Assembly (NCBI GenBank): GCA_017550535.1
Contig: JAFZOS010000010.1
Coordinates: 1-32,754 of the forward strand
Reading direction: 5' to 3'
DNA from: Lachnospiraceae bacterium
GTDB lineage: Bacteria > Bacillota > Clostridia > Lachnospirales > Lachnospiraceae
DNA: 32,754 nt
Shown: positions 24,985-32,062 of the stretch, piece after piece
Layout: each line of letters begins with the position of its first letter
Position numbering within the stretch: the first letter of the stretch is position 1
Translations under genes and position numbers: made by a program
The notes under the pieces: model-generated
The model's database searches: none
What the model was told of the DNA's origin: nothing
What the model saw: the letters and a program-made list of their open reading frames with translations, nothing else

Positions 24985-25770
24985 ATGAAAGTTGTAGTAT
25001 GTATTAAACAGGTTCCCGATACAAAGGGCGGCGTTAAGTTTAATCCCGACGGAACGCTTGACAGGGGTGCAATGCTCGCGATCATGAACCCTGATGACAA
25101 GGCAGGTCTCGAGGCGGCACTCAGGCTTAAGGATCAGTACGGCGCAGAGGTTACTGTACTTACGATGGGACTTCCCAAGGCTACCGATGTGCTCCGTGAA
25201 GCAATGGCAATGGGCGCTGACAAGGGCGTTCTTATAACAGACCGTGTACTCGGCGGTGCCGACACATGGGCAACATCAACAACAATAGCAGGCGCGCTCC
25301 GCAACATGGAGTACGATCTTATAATCACCGGCCGTCAGGCTATCGACGGTGATACGGCTCAGGTTGGTCCTCAGATCGCCGAGCATCTCGGACTTCCCGT
25401 TATCTCCTATGCTCAGGAGATAAAGATCGATGGCGATAAGGTCATCGTTAAGCGTCAGTATGATGACCGTTATCATATGTTAGAGTCAAAGATGCCCTGC
25501 CTTATAACCGCTCTTTCCGAGCTTAATGAGCCCAGATATATGACTCCCGGCGGTATCTTCGATGCATGTGCGGCTGAGATAACCACATGGGGACGTGCGG
25601 ACTTAAAGGACGTTGACGACGGCAACCTTGGTCTTAACGGTTCTCCCACGAAGATCGCAAAAGCATCCGATAAGGTACGTAAGGGTGCGGGCGAGAAGGT
25701 TACTCCCGAATCACCTGAAGAGGCAGTAGCATATATCGTTGGCAAGTTGGATGAGAAGCATATTATTTGA
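24985..25770 (+). CDS. etfB: Electron transfer flavoprotein, beta subunit
   Basis: 261 residues, the usual EtfB size. It begins MKVVVCIKQVPDTKGGVKF and shows the EtfB signature region (GAEVTVLTMG, IITGRQAIDGDTAQVGPQIAEHLGLP, and an RQYDD-YHMLESKMPCLITAL segment). The ATG at 24985 is chosen over the TTG at 24964 because GAAAGGA lies just upstream of it and the shorter protein matches the family. It forms the Etf heterodimer with EtfA and docks on Bcd. The spacing to etfA is unusually long for partners that are usually nearly adjacent. Confidence 0.95.
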   Translation: MKVVVCIKQVPDTKGGVKFNPDGTLDRGAMLAIMNPDDKAGLEAALRLKDQYGAEVTVLTMGLPKATDVLREAMAMGADKGVLITDRVLGGADTWATSTTIAGALRNMEYDLIITGRQAIDGDTAQVGPQIAEHLGLPVISYAQEIKIDGDKVIVKRQYDDRYHMLESKMPCLITALSELNEPRYMTPGGIFDACAAEITTWGRADLKDVDDGNLGLNGSPTKIAKASDKVRKGAGEKVTPESPEEAVAYIVGKLDEKHII

Positions 25771-25945
25771 TATAGAAGGTCGAAAAGTCGGCATACGTCA
25801 AGCTTGCTTGTAAGGATGCCTGACCTTGAGACCTTAACACGAATGAGCAAGTAGTCCGGTAGGATGGATTGCGAATTCGTGTAGCATCGCGGGAGTGAAA
25901 CGAAGCGATGCGTATATTAATAAAAGAAAGGATAGGAAAAACATT
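25771..25945 (+). other. Structured 175-nt spacer between etfB and etfA
   Basis: Three serial potential hairpins. First, AAGGTC (25776-25781) with GACCTT (25822-25827) plus inner GGCAT (25790-25794) with ATGCC (25816-25820). Second, ACACGAAT (25837-25844) with ATTCGTGT (25875-25882). Third, GCATCGC (25884-25890) with GCGATGC (25905-25911). No T run follows any of them and no good ORF or known riboswitch is recognised. A ribosome binding site for etfA follows at 25926-25937. Confidence 0.65.
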
Positions 25946-27019
25946 ATGAAAATGACTCCTGAACAGATCGCACAGTACAAAGGTGTCTTTGTATTTGCGC
26001 AGCAGGTTGACAATAAGGTCAGCACAATCGCATATGAATTACTTGGTAAGGCCAAGGAGCTTGCAGAGTCACTCGAGACGAAGGAAGTTACCGCAGTCCT
26101 TATCGGATCGGATGTAAAGTCACTCGCTGATTCTTTAGCTGAGTACGGCGCAGACAAGGTTATCGTGGTTGATGATCCCGAGCTTAAGGAATACAGGACC
26201 GAGCCTTACGCACATGCGCTTTCATCCGTTATAAACGAATTTAAGCCCGAGATAGTACTCGTTGGCGCAACCGCTATCGGCCGTGATCTTGGCCCTACGG
26301 TTTCTGCCCGCGTTGAGACAGGTCTTACGGCTGACTGTACCGTACTTAACATCGGTGATTTCCCGCTTGTCCCGGTTCCGGGCAAGGAAGATGAGCAGCT
26401 TCACGGCCAGCTCCTTATGACCCGTCCCGCATTCGGCGGTAACACGATCGCTACGATCGCATGTCCCGACAACCGTCCTCAGATGGCTACGGTACGTCCC
26501 GGCGTTATGCAGAAGATCACACCGGTTAAGGGCGCAAAGGCTGAGGTTATCGAGTTTAATCCCGGCTTCACGCCTAATGACAGGTATGTTACCATCAAGG
26601 AAGTTGTTAAGGCAGTTTCCGATGTTAAGGATATCATGGATGCAAAGATCTTAGTATCAGGCGGACGTGGCGTAGGCTCACCCGAGAACTTCAAGATCCT
26701 TGAGGACCTTGCAGAGGCACTCGGCGGCCAGGTATCATGCTCACGTGCAGTTGTTGATGCAGGCTGGAAGCCGAAGGATATGCAGGTCGGACAGACAGGT
26801 AAGACCGTTCGTCCTAACCTCTATGTTGCGGTAGGTATCTCAGGTGCCATCCAGCATGTGGCAGGTATGGAAGAGGCTGATGTCATCGTTGCTATCAACA
26901 AGGATGAGGATGCTCCGATATTCGACGTTGCCGACTACGGTGTTGTAGGCGACCTTAACAAGATCGTTCCCAAGCTTACCGAGGAGATCAAGGCAGCCAA
27001 GGCAGCAAAGCTGGCTTAA
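25946..27019 (+). CDS. etfA: Electron transfer flavoprotein, alpha subunit
   Basis: 357 residues. The N-terminal half has YKGVFVFAQQVDNKV, LVGATAIGRDLGPTVSARVETGLTADCT; the FAD-binding C-terminal half has SGGRGVGSPENF, SRAVVDAGW, VGQTGKTVRPNLYVAVGISGAIQH and AINKDEDAPIFDVADYGVVGD. It carries FAD and pairs with EtfB to serve Bcd. The open frame runs back to 25895 through the structured spacer, but the ATG at 25946 matches the family N-terminus. It is the last gene of the operon; a 32-bp perfect inverted repeat follows 8 nt after the stop. Confidence 0.95.
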   Translation: MKMTPEQIAQYKGVFVFAQQVDNKVSTIAYELLGKAKELAESLETKEVTAVLIGSDVKSLADSLAEYGADKVIVVDDPELKEYRTEPYAHALSSVINEFKPEIVLVGATAIGRDLGPTVSARVETGLTADCTVLNIGDFPLVPVPGKEDEQLHGQLLMTRPAFGGNTIATIACPDNRPQMATVRPGVMQKITPVKGAKAEVIEFNPGFTPNDRYVTIKEVVKAVSDVKDIMDAKILVSGGRGVGSPENFKILEDLAEALGGQVSCSRAVVDAGWKPKDMQVGQTGKTVRPNLYVAVGISGAIQHVAGMEEADVIVAINKDEDAPIFDVADYGVVGDLNKIVPKLTEEIKAAKAAKLA

Positions 27020-27027
27020 TATAATTT

Positions 27028-27095
27028 CAGACACGGGGACGGTTCTTCCGTCTGGTTTTATCAAAAACCAGACGGAAGAACCGTCCCCGTGTCTG
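27028..27095 (+). terminator. 32-bp perfect inverted repeat after etfA, terminator and/or REP-like element
   Basis: Arms 27028-27059 and 27064-27095 are exact reverse complements with a 4-nt loop. Each arm contains GACACGGGGACGGTTCTTCC and a smaller internal GACGG-N5-CCGTC palindrome, so it can also fold as a cloverleaf. Only three T follow, weak for a classical terminator, but the stem is very strong. The GGGGACGGTTCTT core resembles, from memory, a palindromic repeat scattered in Firmicutes genomes and linked to REP-type Y1 transposases. Confidence 0.85.
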
Positions 27096-27112
27096 TTTAC
27101 CGAAATTTGTAC

Positions 27113-27140
27113 TTTAACATTTCGGATTATATGGTATAAT
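27113..27140 (+). promoter_or_regulatory. Possible promoter immediately before the diguanylate cyclase start codon
   Basis: TTTAAC (27113-27118), 16-nt spacer, perfect TATAAT (27135-27140). The usual 7-nt distance would place transcription start at the A of the ATG at 27147, which has no Shine-Dalgarno sequence. Confidence 0.5.
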
Positions 27141-27146
27141 CAGTCC

Positions 27147-28568
27147 ATGATGAACGAAAAGAAATTCCACCCCATAAGCAGTAATGTAACAATAGCGATA
27201 CTTGTTCATATAGTAGTCATGTGTGCTGCGCTGTCTTTTGTAACATATCGGATATACTCCGAATCCCTGTACAGCCGTTACCGCATGCAGATGAAGAGCA
27301 TTGTTGACTATGTTGAAGAACATATAGACGACGATGATATGTCGGAGTGCGTAAATACATATGTTGAGTCACCCACATACAAGGAGACTCATGATTTCTT
27401 TGATGATTTTATCGATCATTACTCGGATATCCATTATCTTTATATACTTCAGGCCATCGATACGAATGAGCCTGTAAAGATAAGGAGTGTATGCTCTGCC
27501 AATTCCACATACGAGAAGGAAAACGAGCCCGAAAATGTCCTGCATTTAGGGGATGGGGAACCTGACTGGTATGATGAGGAAACTATACGGAAGTTCCTTG
27601 ATATCCAGGCCGGAGACAAGGACGTTTACTTTCTTGAAACCTCAGCGTGGGGAGTTGACTATACTCTTGCAAGGCCTCTCATTGATTCAAAGGGTGAGCA
27701 TTACGGTGTGCTGTGTGTTGATATATCGCTTGACGAAATGCAGAATACATTAAGAAAGAGCCTTTTTGTCAGCATAGGCCTGATACTTCTGTTTGGCGCC
27801 GCATTTATGCTCATACTGCTGATATGGCTTCGCAAGAATGTGATCACACCGATAAAGAAACTTGAGGACAGTGTTAAGGATTATGCCGATTCTTCGAGCG
27901 GAAAGACCCGTCCCGAGGAGCTTGTATTTGTTCCGCCGGATATAAAGGTCAACAATGAGATCAAGACGCTCAGCGAATCCGTTTTCAAGATGTCGGTCAA
28001 CATGATCGATTACGTCAGGAACAACGCCATATCCGAGAAGAAGGTGGAAGGCCTTAAGGGATATGTGAACAAGATAAATGACGTTGCCTATTGCGATCCG
28101 CTGACGCATGTGAAGAACAGAGCGGCTTATGACGAAAAATGTGAATCGCTTAATTCTGATATATTCAACCTTATGGCACAGTTTGCCATCGTGATGGCGG
28201 ATGTCAACTTCCTTAAGAAGATAAATGACGAGTACGGACATGATAAGGGTAATGAGTATATAAAAGGCGCATGCGGTATACTGTCGGATATTTATAAGCG
28301 CTCTCCCCTTTTCAGGATCGGCGGAGATGAATTTGTTGTCGTTCTTGAAGGCAAGGACTATCGCAACAGGGATGAGCTTATCAAGATAGCAAGGGAAGAG
28401 TTCAGGAAAGCATCTGAAGACAGTGAAGCAGAACCGTGGCAGCGGTATTCGGCAGCTATCGGGATGTCTTCCTATGTTTCCGGTGAAGATGAGGATGTTG
28501 AAACGGTATTCAAACGTGCCGACGAGGATATGTACGCCGCCAAGGTTAGCATGAAGGCTCAGAGGTAG
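27147..28568 (+). CDS. Membrane diguanylate cyclase with Cache-like sensor, HAMP and GGDEF domains
   Basis: 473 residues. TM1 at about 14-34, an extracellular sensor of about 170 residues (Cache-like by layout), TM2 at about 206-228, a HAMP-like linker (229-285) and a GGDEF domain from about 312. The domain starts DPLTHVKNRAAYDE and has metal-binding D352 (VMADVNFLKKIND), intact RIGGDEF (392-396) and the C-terminal RADEDMYAAK. The inhibitory RxxD site before GGDEF is absent (RSPL). It should make c-di-GMP from two GTP in response to an outside signal. The start may be 27147 or 27150; neither has a ribosome binding site. The ABC importer genes follow after 8 nt. Confidence 0.9.
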   Translation: MMNEKKFHPISSNVTIAILVHIVVMCAALSFVTYRIYSESLYSRYRMQMKSIVDYVEEHIDDDDMSECVNTYVESPTYKETHDFFDDFIDHYSDIHYLYILQAIDTNEPVKIRSVCSANSTYEKENEPENVLHLGDGEPDWYDEETIRKFLDIQAGDKDVYFLETSAWGVDYTLARPLIDSKGEHYGVLCVDISLDEMQNTLRKSLFVSIGLILLFGAAFMLILLIWLRKNVITPIKKLEDSVKDYADSSSGKTRPEELVFVPPDIKVNNEIKTLSESVFKMSVNMIDYVRNNAISEKKVEGLKGYVNKINDVAYCDPLTHVKNRAAYDEKCESLNSDIFNLMAQFAIVMADVNFLKKINDEYGHDKGNEYIKGACGILSDIYKRSPLFRIGGDEFVVVLEGKDYRNRDELIKIAREEFRKASEDSEAEPWQRYSAAIGMSSYVSGEDEDVETVFKRADEDMYAAKVSMKAQR

Positions 28569-28576
28569 GAGTTTAT

Positions 28577-29416
28577 ATGTCATTTATAACATGTACTGAT
28601 CTTAAACTGGGCTATGACGGCGAAACGGTTACCGAGGGCATAAGTTTTGAGGTAAATGAAGGCGATTACCTGTGTATCATAGGTGAGAACGGTGCGGGTA
28701 AGAGCACTCTTATGAAGGCGCTTATGGGGCTTAACAAACCCATGAGCGGAAAGATAGAATTCGGAGACGGGATCACGAAGCAGGAGATAGGCTACCTGCC
28801 CCAGAATAAGGAGTTCCAGCGTGACTTCCCGGCATCCGTAAGTGAGATCGTTATTAGCGGGACGCTGTCCAAATGCGGATGGCGTCCGTTTTATGGCAGG
28901 GCGGAGCGTCAGGTCGCAGAAAACAATATGAAGCGGATGGAGCTGTGGGATCTTAAGGATAAATGCTACCGCGAACTGTCGGGCGGCCAGCAGCAGAGGG
29001 TGCTCCTTGCAAGGGCACTGTGCGCAACGGGCCGGCTCCTTCTCCTTGATGAGCCGGTGACGGGACTTGATTACAAAGTCACCTGCGAGTTTTATGGACT
29101 CCTGTCGGAGCTTAATAAGTCGGGCGTGTCCATCGTTATGGTAAGCCATGACCTTGAGGAAGCTATAGGACATGCCAATAAGATCCTGCAGATCGGCAGG
29201 GAGCAGGTATTTTTCGGGGATAAGGAGGATTATCTAAGGAGCGAGAGCTGGAAGTCCTTCCATAATCATCATGTGAGCCATGTACATGCGGGAGAAGCAT
29301 CTCAGTGTACGCCGTCGGGACATATAAGCGGACACGGGGCGCTGAGGCGGTCCGAAGGACCGTTAAAGCAGGAAGCATACGATGCCGGTTATAAAGGCGG
29401 TGGCAGTAAGTTATGA
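28577..29416 (+). CDS. Zinc/manganese-type ABC transporter ATP-binding protein (ZnuC/AdcC-like)
   Basis: 279 residues: Walker A GENGAGKST (36-44), Q-loop LPQNKEF, signature LSGGQ (134-138), Walker B LLLLDEP and H-loop His191 (VSHD). The core ends near 225. A His-rich tail follows, with seven His between 229 and 253 (FHNHHVSHVH and GHISGHG), which could bind metal. It energises import across the membrane together with the permease next to it (ATGA overlap). Assignment to metals rests on the permease type and the His-rich tail; the metal itself cannot be told. No solute-binding protein gene is in the window. Confidence 0.88.
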   Translation: MSFITCTDLKLGYDGETVTEGISFEVNEGDYLCIIGENGAGKSTLMKALMGLNKPMSGKIEFGDGITKQEIGYLPQNKEFQRDFPASVSEIVISGTLSKCGWRPFYGRAERQVAENNMKRMELWDLKDKCYRELSGGQQQRVLLARALCATGRLLLLDEPVTGLDYKVTCEFYGLLSELNKSGVSIVMVSHDLEEAIGHANKILQIGREQVFFGDKEDYLRSESWKSFHNHHVSHVHAGEASQCTPSGHISGHGALRRSEGPLKQEAYDAGYKGGGSKL

Positions 29417-30252
29417 GTATATTTGAAACCTTCCGCATGTATTTTTCATATCCCTTTGTCAGGTATGCCTTCGTTGTCGCGGTGGTCATGTCGTTATCTG
29501 CATCCCTCCTGGGTATAACGCTTGTTCTTAAAAGGTTTTCATTCATAGGTGACGGCCTGTCTCATGTTGCTTTCGGGGCAATGGCGGTAGCAACGGTATT
29601 CGGATCGATAAATAACAATGTTATTGTTCTTCCGCTGACTATACTGGCAGCCGTTATTCTCCTTAAGACGGGGAATAACACAAAGGTCAAGGGTGATGCG
29701 GCGATCGCGGTATTTTCCGTAGGAGCGCTTGCCGTCGGCTATTTTATCATGAACGTGTTCTCGGTGTCGTCAAATGTATCGGGTGATGTGTGCTCAACAC
29801 TGTTCGGTTCGACTTCGCTGCTTACGTTAAATGAAGGCGAGGTATGGTTTTCCGTAGTGCTCGCTGTCATTGTGATCGCTTTGTTTGTGATTCTTTACAA
29901 CAGGATCTTTGCGGTAACGTTTGACGAGGATTTTGCGAACGCGACCGGGATAAATGCCGACAGGTACAACTTAATAATTGCGATCCTTATAGCGGTCGTT
30001 ATAGTCATGGGCATGAAGATGGTGGGGTCACTGCTTATATCGGCGCTCGTCATTTTCCCGGCGCTTTCGGCTATGAGGCTGTTTGATGATTACCGCAGGG
30101 TGGTCATATGCTCGGCGGTCATTGCTGTGGTATGTGCGGTGTTTGGGATGCTTTTGTCGATCCTTTTATCAACACCGGTCGGCGCAACTATAGTTATAGC
30201 GGATATGGCAGTGTTTGTTGCGGTCGTGCTTATAAGAAGCGTATTTAAGTGA
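29413..30252 (+). CDS. Metal ABC transporter permease (ZnuB/AdcB-like, ABC-3 family)
   Basis: 279 residues with about eight hydrophobic segments. Family features are FRMYFSYPFVRYAFVVAV at the N-terminus, LVLKRFSFIGDGLSHVAFGA (the conserved loop of ABC-3 permeases), FDEDFANATGI (the coupling-helix region) and KMVGSLLISALVIFPALSAM. It forms the membrane channel of a Zn2+/Mn2+/Fe2+ importer. The ATG overlaps the stop of the ATPase gene as ATGA. A repeat-like sequence lies in the 61 nt before the alcohol dehydrogenase gene that follows. Confidence 0.9.
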   Translation: MSIFETFRMYFSYPFVRYAFVVAVVMSLSASLLGITLVLKRFSFIGDGLSHVAFGAMAVATVFGSINNNVIVLPLTILAAVILLKTGNNTKVKGDAAIAVFSVGALAVGYFIMNVFSVSSNVSGDVCSTLFGSTSLLTLNEGEVWFSVVLAVIVIALFVILYNRIFAVTFDEDFANATGINADRYNLIIAILIAVVIVMGMKMVGSLLISALVIFPALSAMRLFDDYRRVVICSAVIAVVCAVFGMLLSILLSTPVGATIVIADMAVFVAVVLIRSVFK

Positions 30253-30270
30253 CATATTGATGCCGCTGTT

Positions 30271-30296
30271 GTCATTCTGAGCGAAGCGAAGGATCA
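30271..30296 (+). repeat. Dispersed intergenic repeat fragment (GAGCGAAGCGAAGGATC type)
   Basis: The sequence GTCATTCTGAGCGAAGCGAA followed by GGATCA closely resembles a short intergenic element I recall from many unrelated bacterial genomes. The last 10 nt (CGAAGGATCA, 30287-30296) recur inverted at 31492-31501, just after the alcohol dehydrogenase gene. Recognition is from memory only. Confidence 0.5.
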
Positions 30297-30313
30297 TTTG
30301 AAAGGAGGAGCTT

Positions 30314-31486
30314 ATGGATAACTTTAAATACTATACGCCGACGGAGGTTATTTTTGGCAGGGGCGTCGAGGATAAGACGGGCGAAACAGCCGCAAAGTAC
30401 GGCAAAAGGGCATTGCTTGTTTTTGGCAAAGGGAGCGTTGTAAAAAGCGGACTTTTATCACGTGTTGAGGCATCACTTAAGGATGCGGGCGTTGAATATA
30501 AGGAATTCGGGGGCGCACAGCCAAATCCCACACTTTCCCATGCAGAGGAAGGTGTTAAGGAGGCCGTTTCGTTCGGAGCGGACATGATAATAGGAGTGGG
30601 CGGAGGAAGTGCCATAGATACGGCAAAGGGCATAGCTCACGGCGCGGCAAATCCGGGCACACCTCTGTGGGATATATGGACCAAAAAGGTTCCGCTTAAT
30701 AAGTCACTCCCTGTAGGCGCAGTGCTCACAATGCCGGCAGCAGGCAGCGAGATGAGTGATTCTGCCGTGCTTACAAATGAGACTGTAGGCAAGAAGTCGG
30801 GTATCAATACTGATTTTAACAGGTGCGCATTTGCTATCGTTAACCCTGAGCTCGGGATGACTCTTCCGAAGTATCAGCTGGCAGCCGGTGTGACCGATAT
30901 AATGATGCACACGATGGAGAGGTATTTTATACCGGACAGCGACTGTGACTTAACGGATGAGATAGCCGAGGGACTGCTTAGGACCGTTATAAAGAACGGT
31001 GCCCTGCTGCTTGAGGCTCCGAATGATTATCATGCCATGAGTGAGGTGTTCTGGGCATCCAGCCTGTCCCATAATAACCTTACGGAGTGCGGAAGAGGCA
31101 AGGACTTTTCGGTACATAAGCTCGGGCATGCGCTGTCTCTTCGGTTCGGTGTGACACACGGCGCTTCACTGGCGGCCGTATGGGGATCGTGGGCTGAGGA
31201 GTTATATCAGGAGTGCCTGCCAAGGTTTGCGAGGTTTGCCAGGAAGGTTTGGAACGTTAAGGAGTCGGATGATAAGGCGGCTGCCAAAGCGGGAATAGAT
31301 AAGACTGTTGAGTTCTTTAAGTCGATCGGGATGCCGGTCAGCTTAAGCGGTCTTAATATAAAGGTAAGCGATGAGGATATAAGGGAACTTGCGCTTGATG
31401 CGACCATGAAGGATACAGTCAAGTTGTCAAGGATACGTCCGCTTGATGCCGCCGCGGTTGAGAAGATATACAGGAGGGCAATGTAG
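30314..31486 (+). CDS. Iron-containing alcohol dehydrogenase (butanol dehydrogenase/YqhD-like)
   Basis: 390 residues of the type III alcohol dehydrogenase family. NAD(P)-binding GVGGGSAID (94-102) and the four metal ligands D195, H199 (GVTDIMMHTMERY), H268 (SVHKLGHALS) and H282 (THGAS) are present. Overall pattern (NPTLSHAEEGV, DFSVHKLGHALS) matches NADPH-type butanol/aldehyde reductases. It would reduce aldehydes to alcohols as an electron sink; physiological substrate unknown. AAAGGAGGAG lies just before the ATG. It may be co-transcribed with the importer genes 61 nt upstream, or be separate; no clear promoter is seen. Confidence 0.92.
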   Translation: MDNFKYYTPTEVIFGRGVEDKTGETAAKYGKRALLVFGKGSVVKSGLLSRVEASLKDAGVEYKEFGGAQPNPTLSHAEEGVKEAVSFGADMIIGVGGGSAIDTAKGIAHGAANPGTPLWDIWTKKVPLNKSLPVGAVLTMPAAGSEMSDSAVLTNETVGKKSGINTDFNRCAFAIVNPELGMTLPKYQLAAGVTDIMMHTMERYFIPDSDCDLTDEIAEGLLRTVIKNGALLLEAPNDYHAMSEVFWASSLSHNNLTECGRGKDFSVHKLGHALSLRFGVTHGASLAAVWGSWAEELYQECLPRFARFARKVWNVKESDDKAAAKAGIDKTVEFFKSIGMPVSLSGLNIKVSDEDIRELALDATMKDTVKLSRIRPLDAAAVEKIYRRAM

Positions 31487-31533
31487 GAGAGTGATCCTTC
31501 GGGGTTATACCCAGGGAACGGCCTATTTTGACC

Positions 31534-31562
31534 TTGAAAATCGGGCGGATTTTATATACAAT
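31534..31562 (+). promoter_or_regulatory. Probable promoter of the small unknown gene and ptb
   Basis: TTGAAA (31534-31539), 17-nt spacer, TACAAT (31557-31562). Transcription would start near 31569, about 58 nt before the ATG at 31628. TTGACC (31528-31533) with TTTATA (31551-31556) is an alternative. Confidence 0.55.
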
Positions 31563-31627
31563 TATGTAGCTTGGTTTTTTGTATGGATGGTTACAGACAA
31601 AATTCACGGATTTGAACGGAGAAGGGT

Positions 31628-32029
31628 ATGGAGAGGGAAAAAGAAAGCTTTAAGGTTTGGACGGATGCGTCCCGCAGGATAGTGTATTCGAAGGGGAAAG
31701 GGGTTGCGCATGCGCATGAGATCGAGTGGCTTTATACGAACCTTGTCGATCTTGCAAAGGACTGGAATGATGATAAGGGATTTGCGTACATGGCCTTTAT
31801 TGAAGATCTTCAGCAGGTAAGTCCCAAGGGCAGCGGTCAGTACGTTAAGCTGCATGAGACGCTTGCTCAGGCGGGCTGCAAGTGTATCGCTTATATCGAG
31901 GGTAATTCGTATGAGGTATCGGTGCAGTCGAGCAAGCATAAAAAGATGTCAAATTCACCCCAGACAGAGAATAAGTACTTTATAACCGAAGCCGAAGGCC
32001 TTAAGTGGTTTGAGGAGAAAGGTTTTTAA
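31628..32029 (+). CDS. Small protein of unknown function, possibly STAS/SpoIIAA-like fold
   Basis: 133 residues, not recognised as a named family. It is hydrophilic and predicted cytosolic, with alternating strand/helix character: KVWTDASRRIVYSKGKG, a helix with EWLYTNLVDLAKDW, the strand FAYMAFIEDLQQV, helix VKLHETLAQAGC, strand KCIAYIEG, and a C-terminal FITEAEGLKWFEEKGF. The last resembles the 'TEEEALxWL' ending of SpoIIAA/STAS-like proteins, which is the only fold hint. GGAGAAGGG lies directly upstream of the ATG. It sits 33 nt before ptb and probably shares its transcript, so a link to acyl-phosphate metabolism is possible but unproven. Confidence 0.8.
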   Translation: MEREKESFKVWTDASRRIVYSKGKGVAHAHEIEWLYTNLVDLAKDWNDDKGFAYMAFIEDLQQVSPKGSGQYVKLHETLAQAGCKCIAYIEGNSYEVSVQSSKHKKMSNSPQTENKYFITEAEGLKWFEEKGF

Positions 32030-32062
32030 TTTGGAAATAATTTAAGAAAGAAGGATATATAA

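Noticed and set aside
25884..25911. Terminator between etfB and etfA
   Set aside because: The GCATCGC/GCGATGC hairpin has a 14-nt loop and no T run, and etfA needs to be expressed with etfB.
27750..28583. Antisense open frame (277 codons) opposite the diguanylate cyclase
   Set aside because: The sense strand carries an intact GGDEF domain; the antisense product has no recognisable features.
31443..31682. Small ORF between the alcohol dehydrogenase and the unknown gene
   Set aside because: It straddles the end of one gene and the start of another in a different frame and runs through the predicted promoter.
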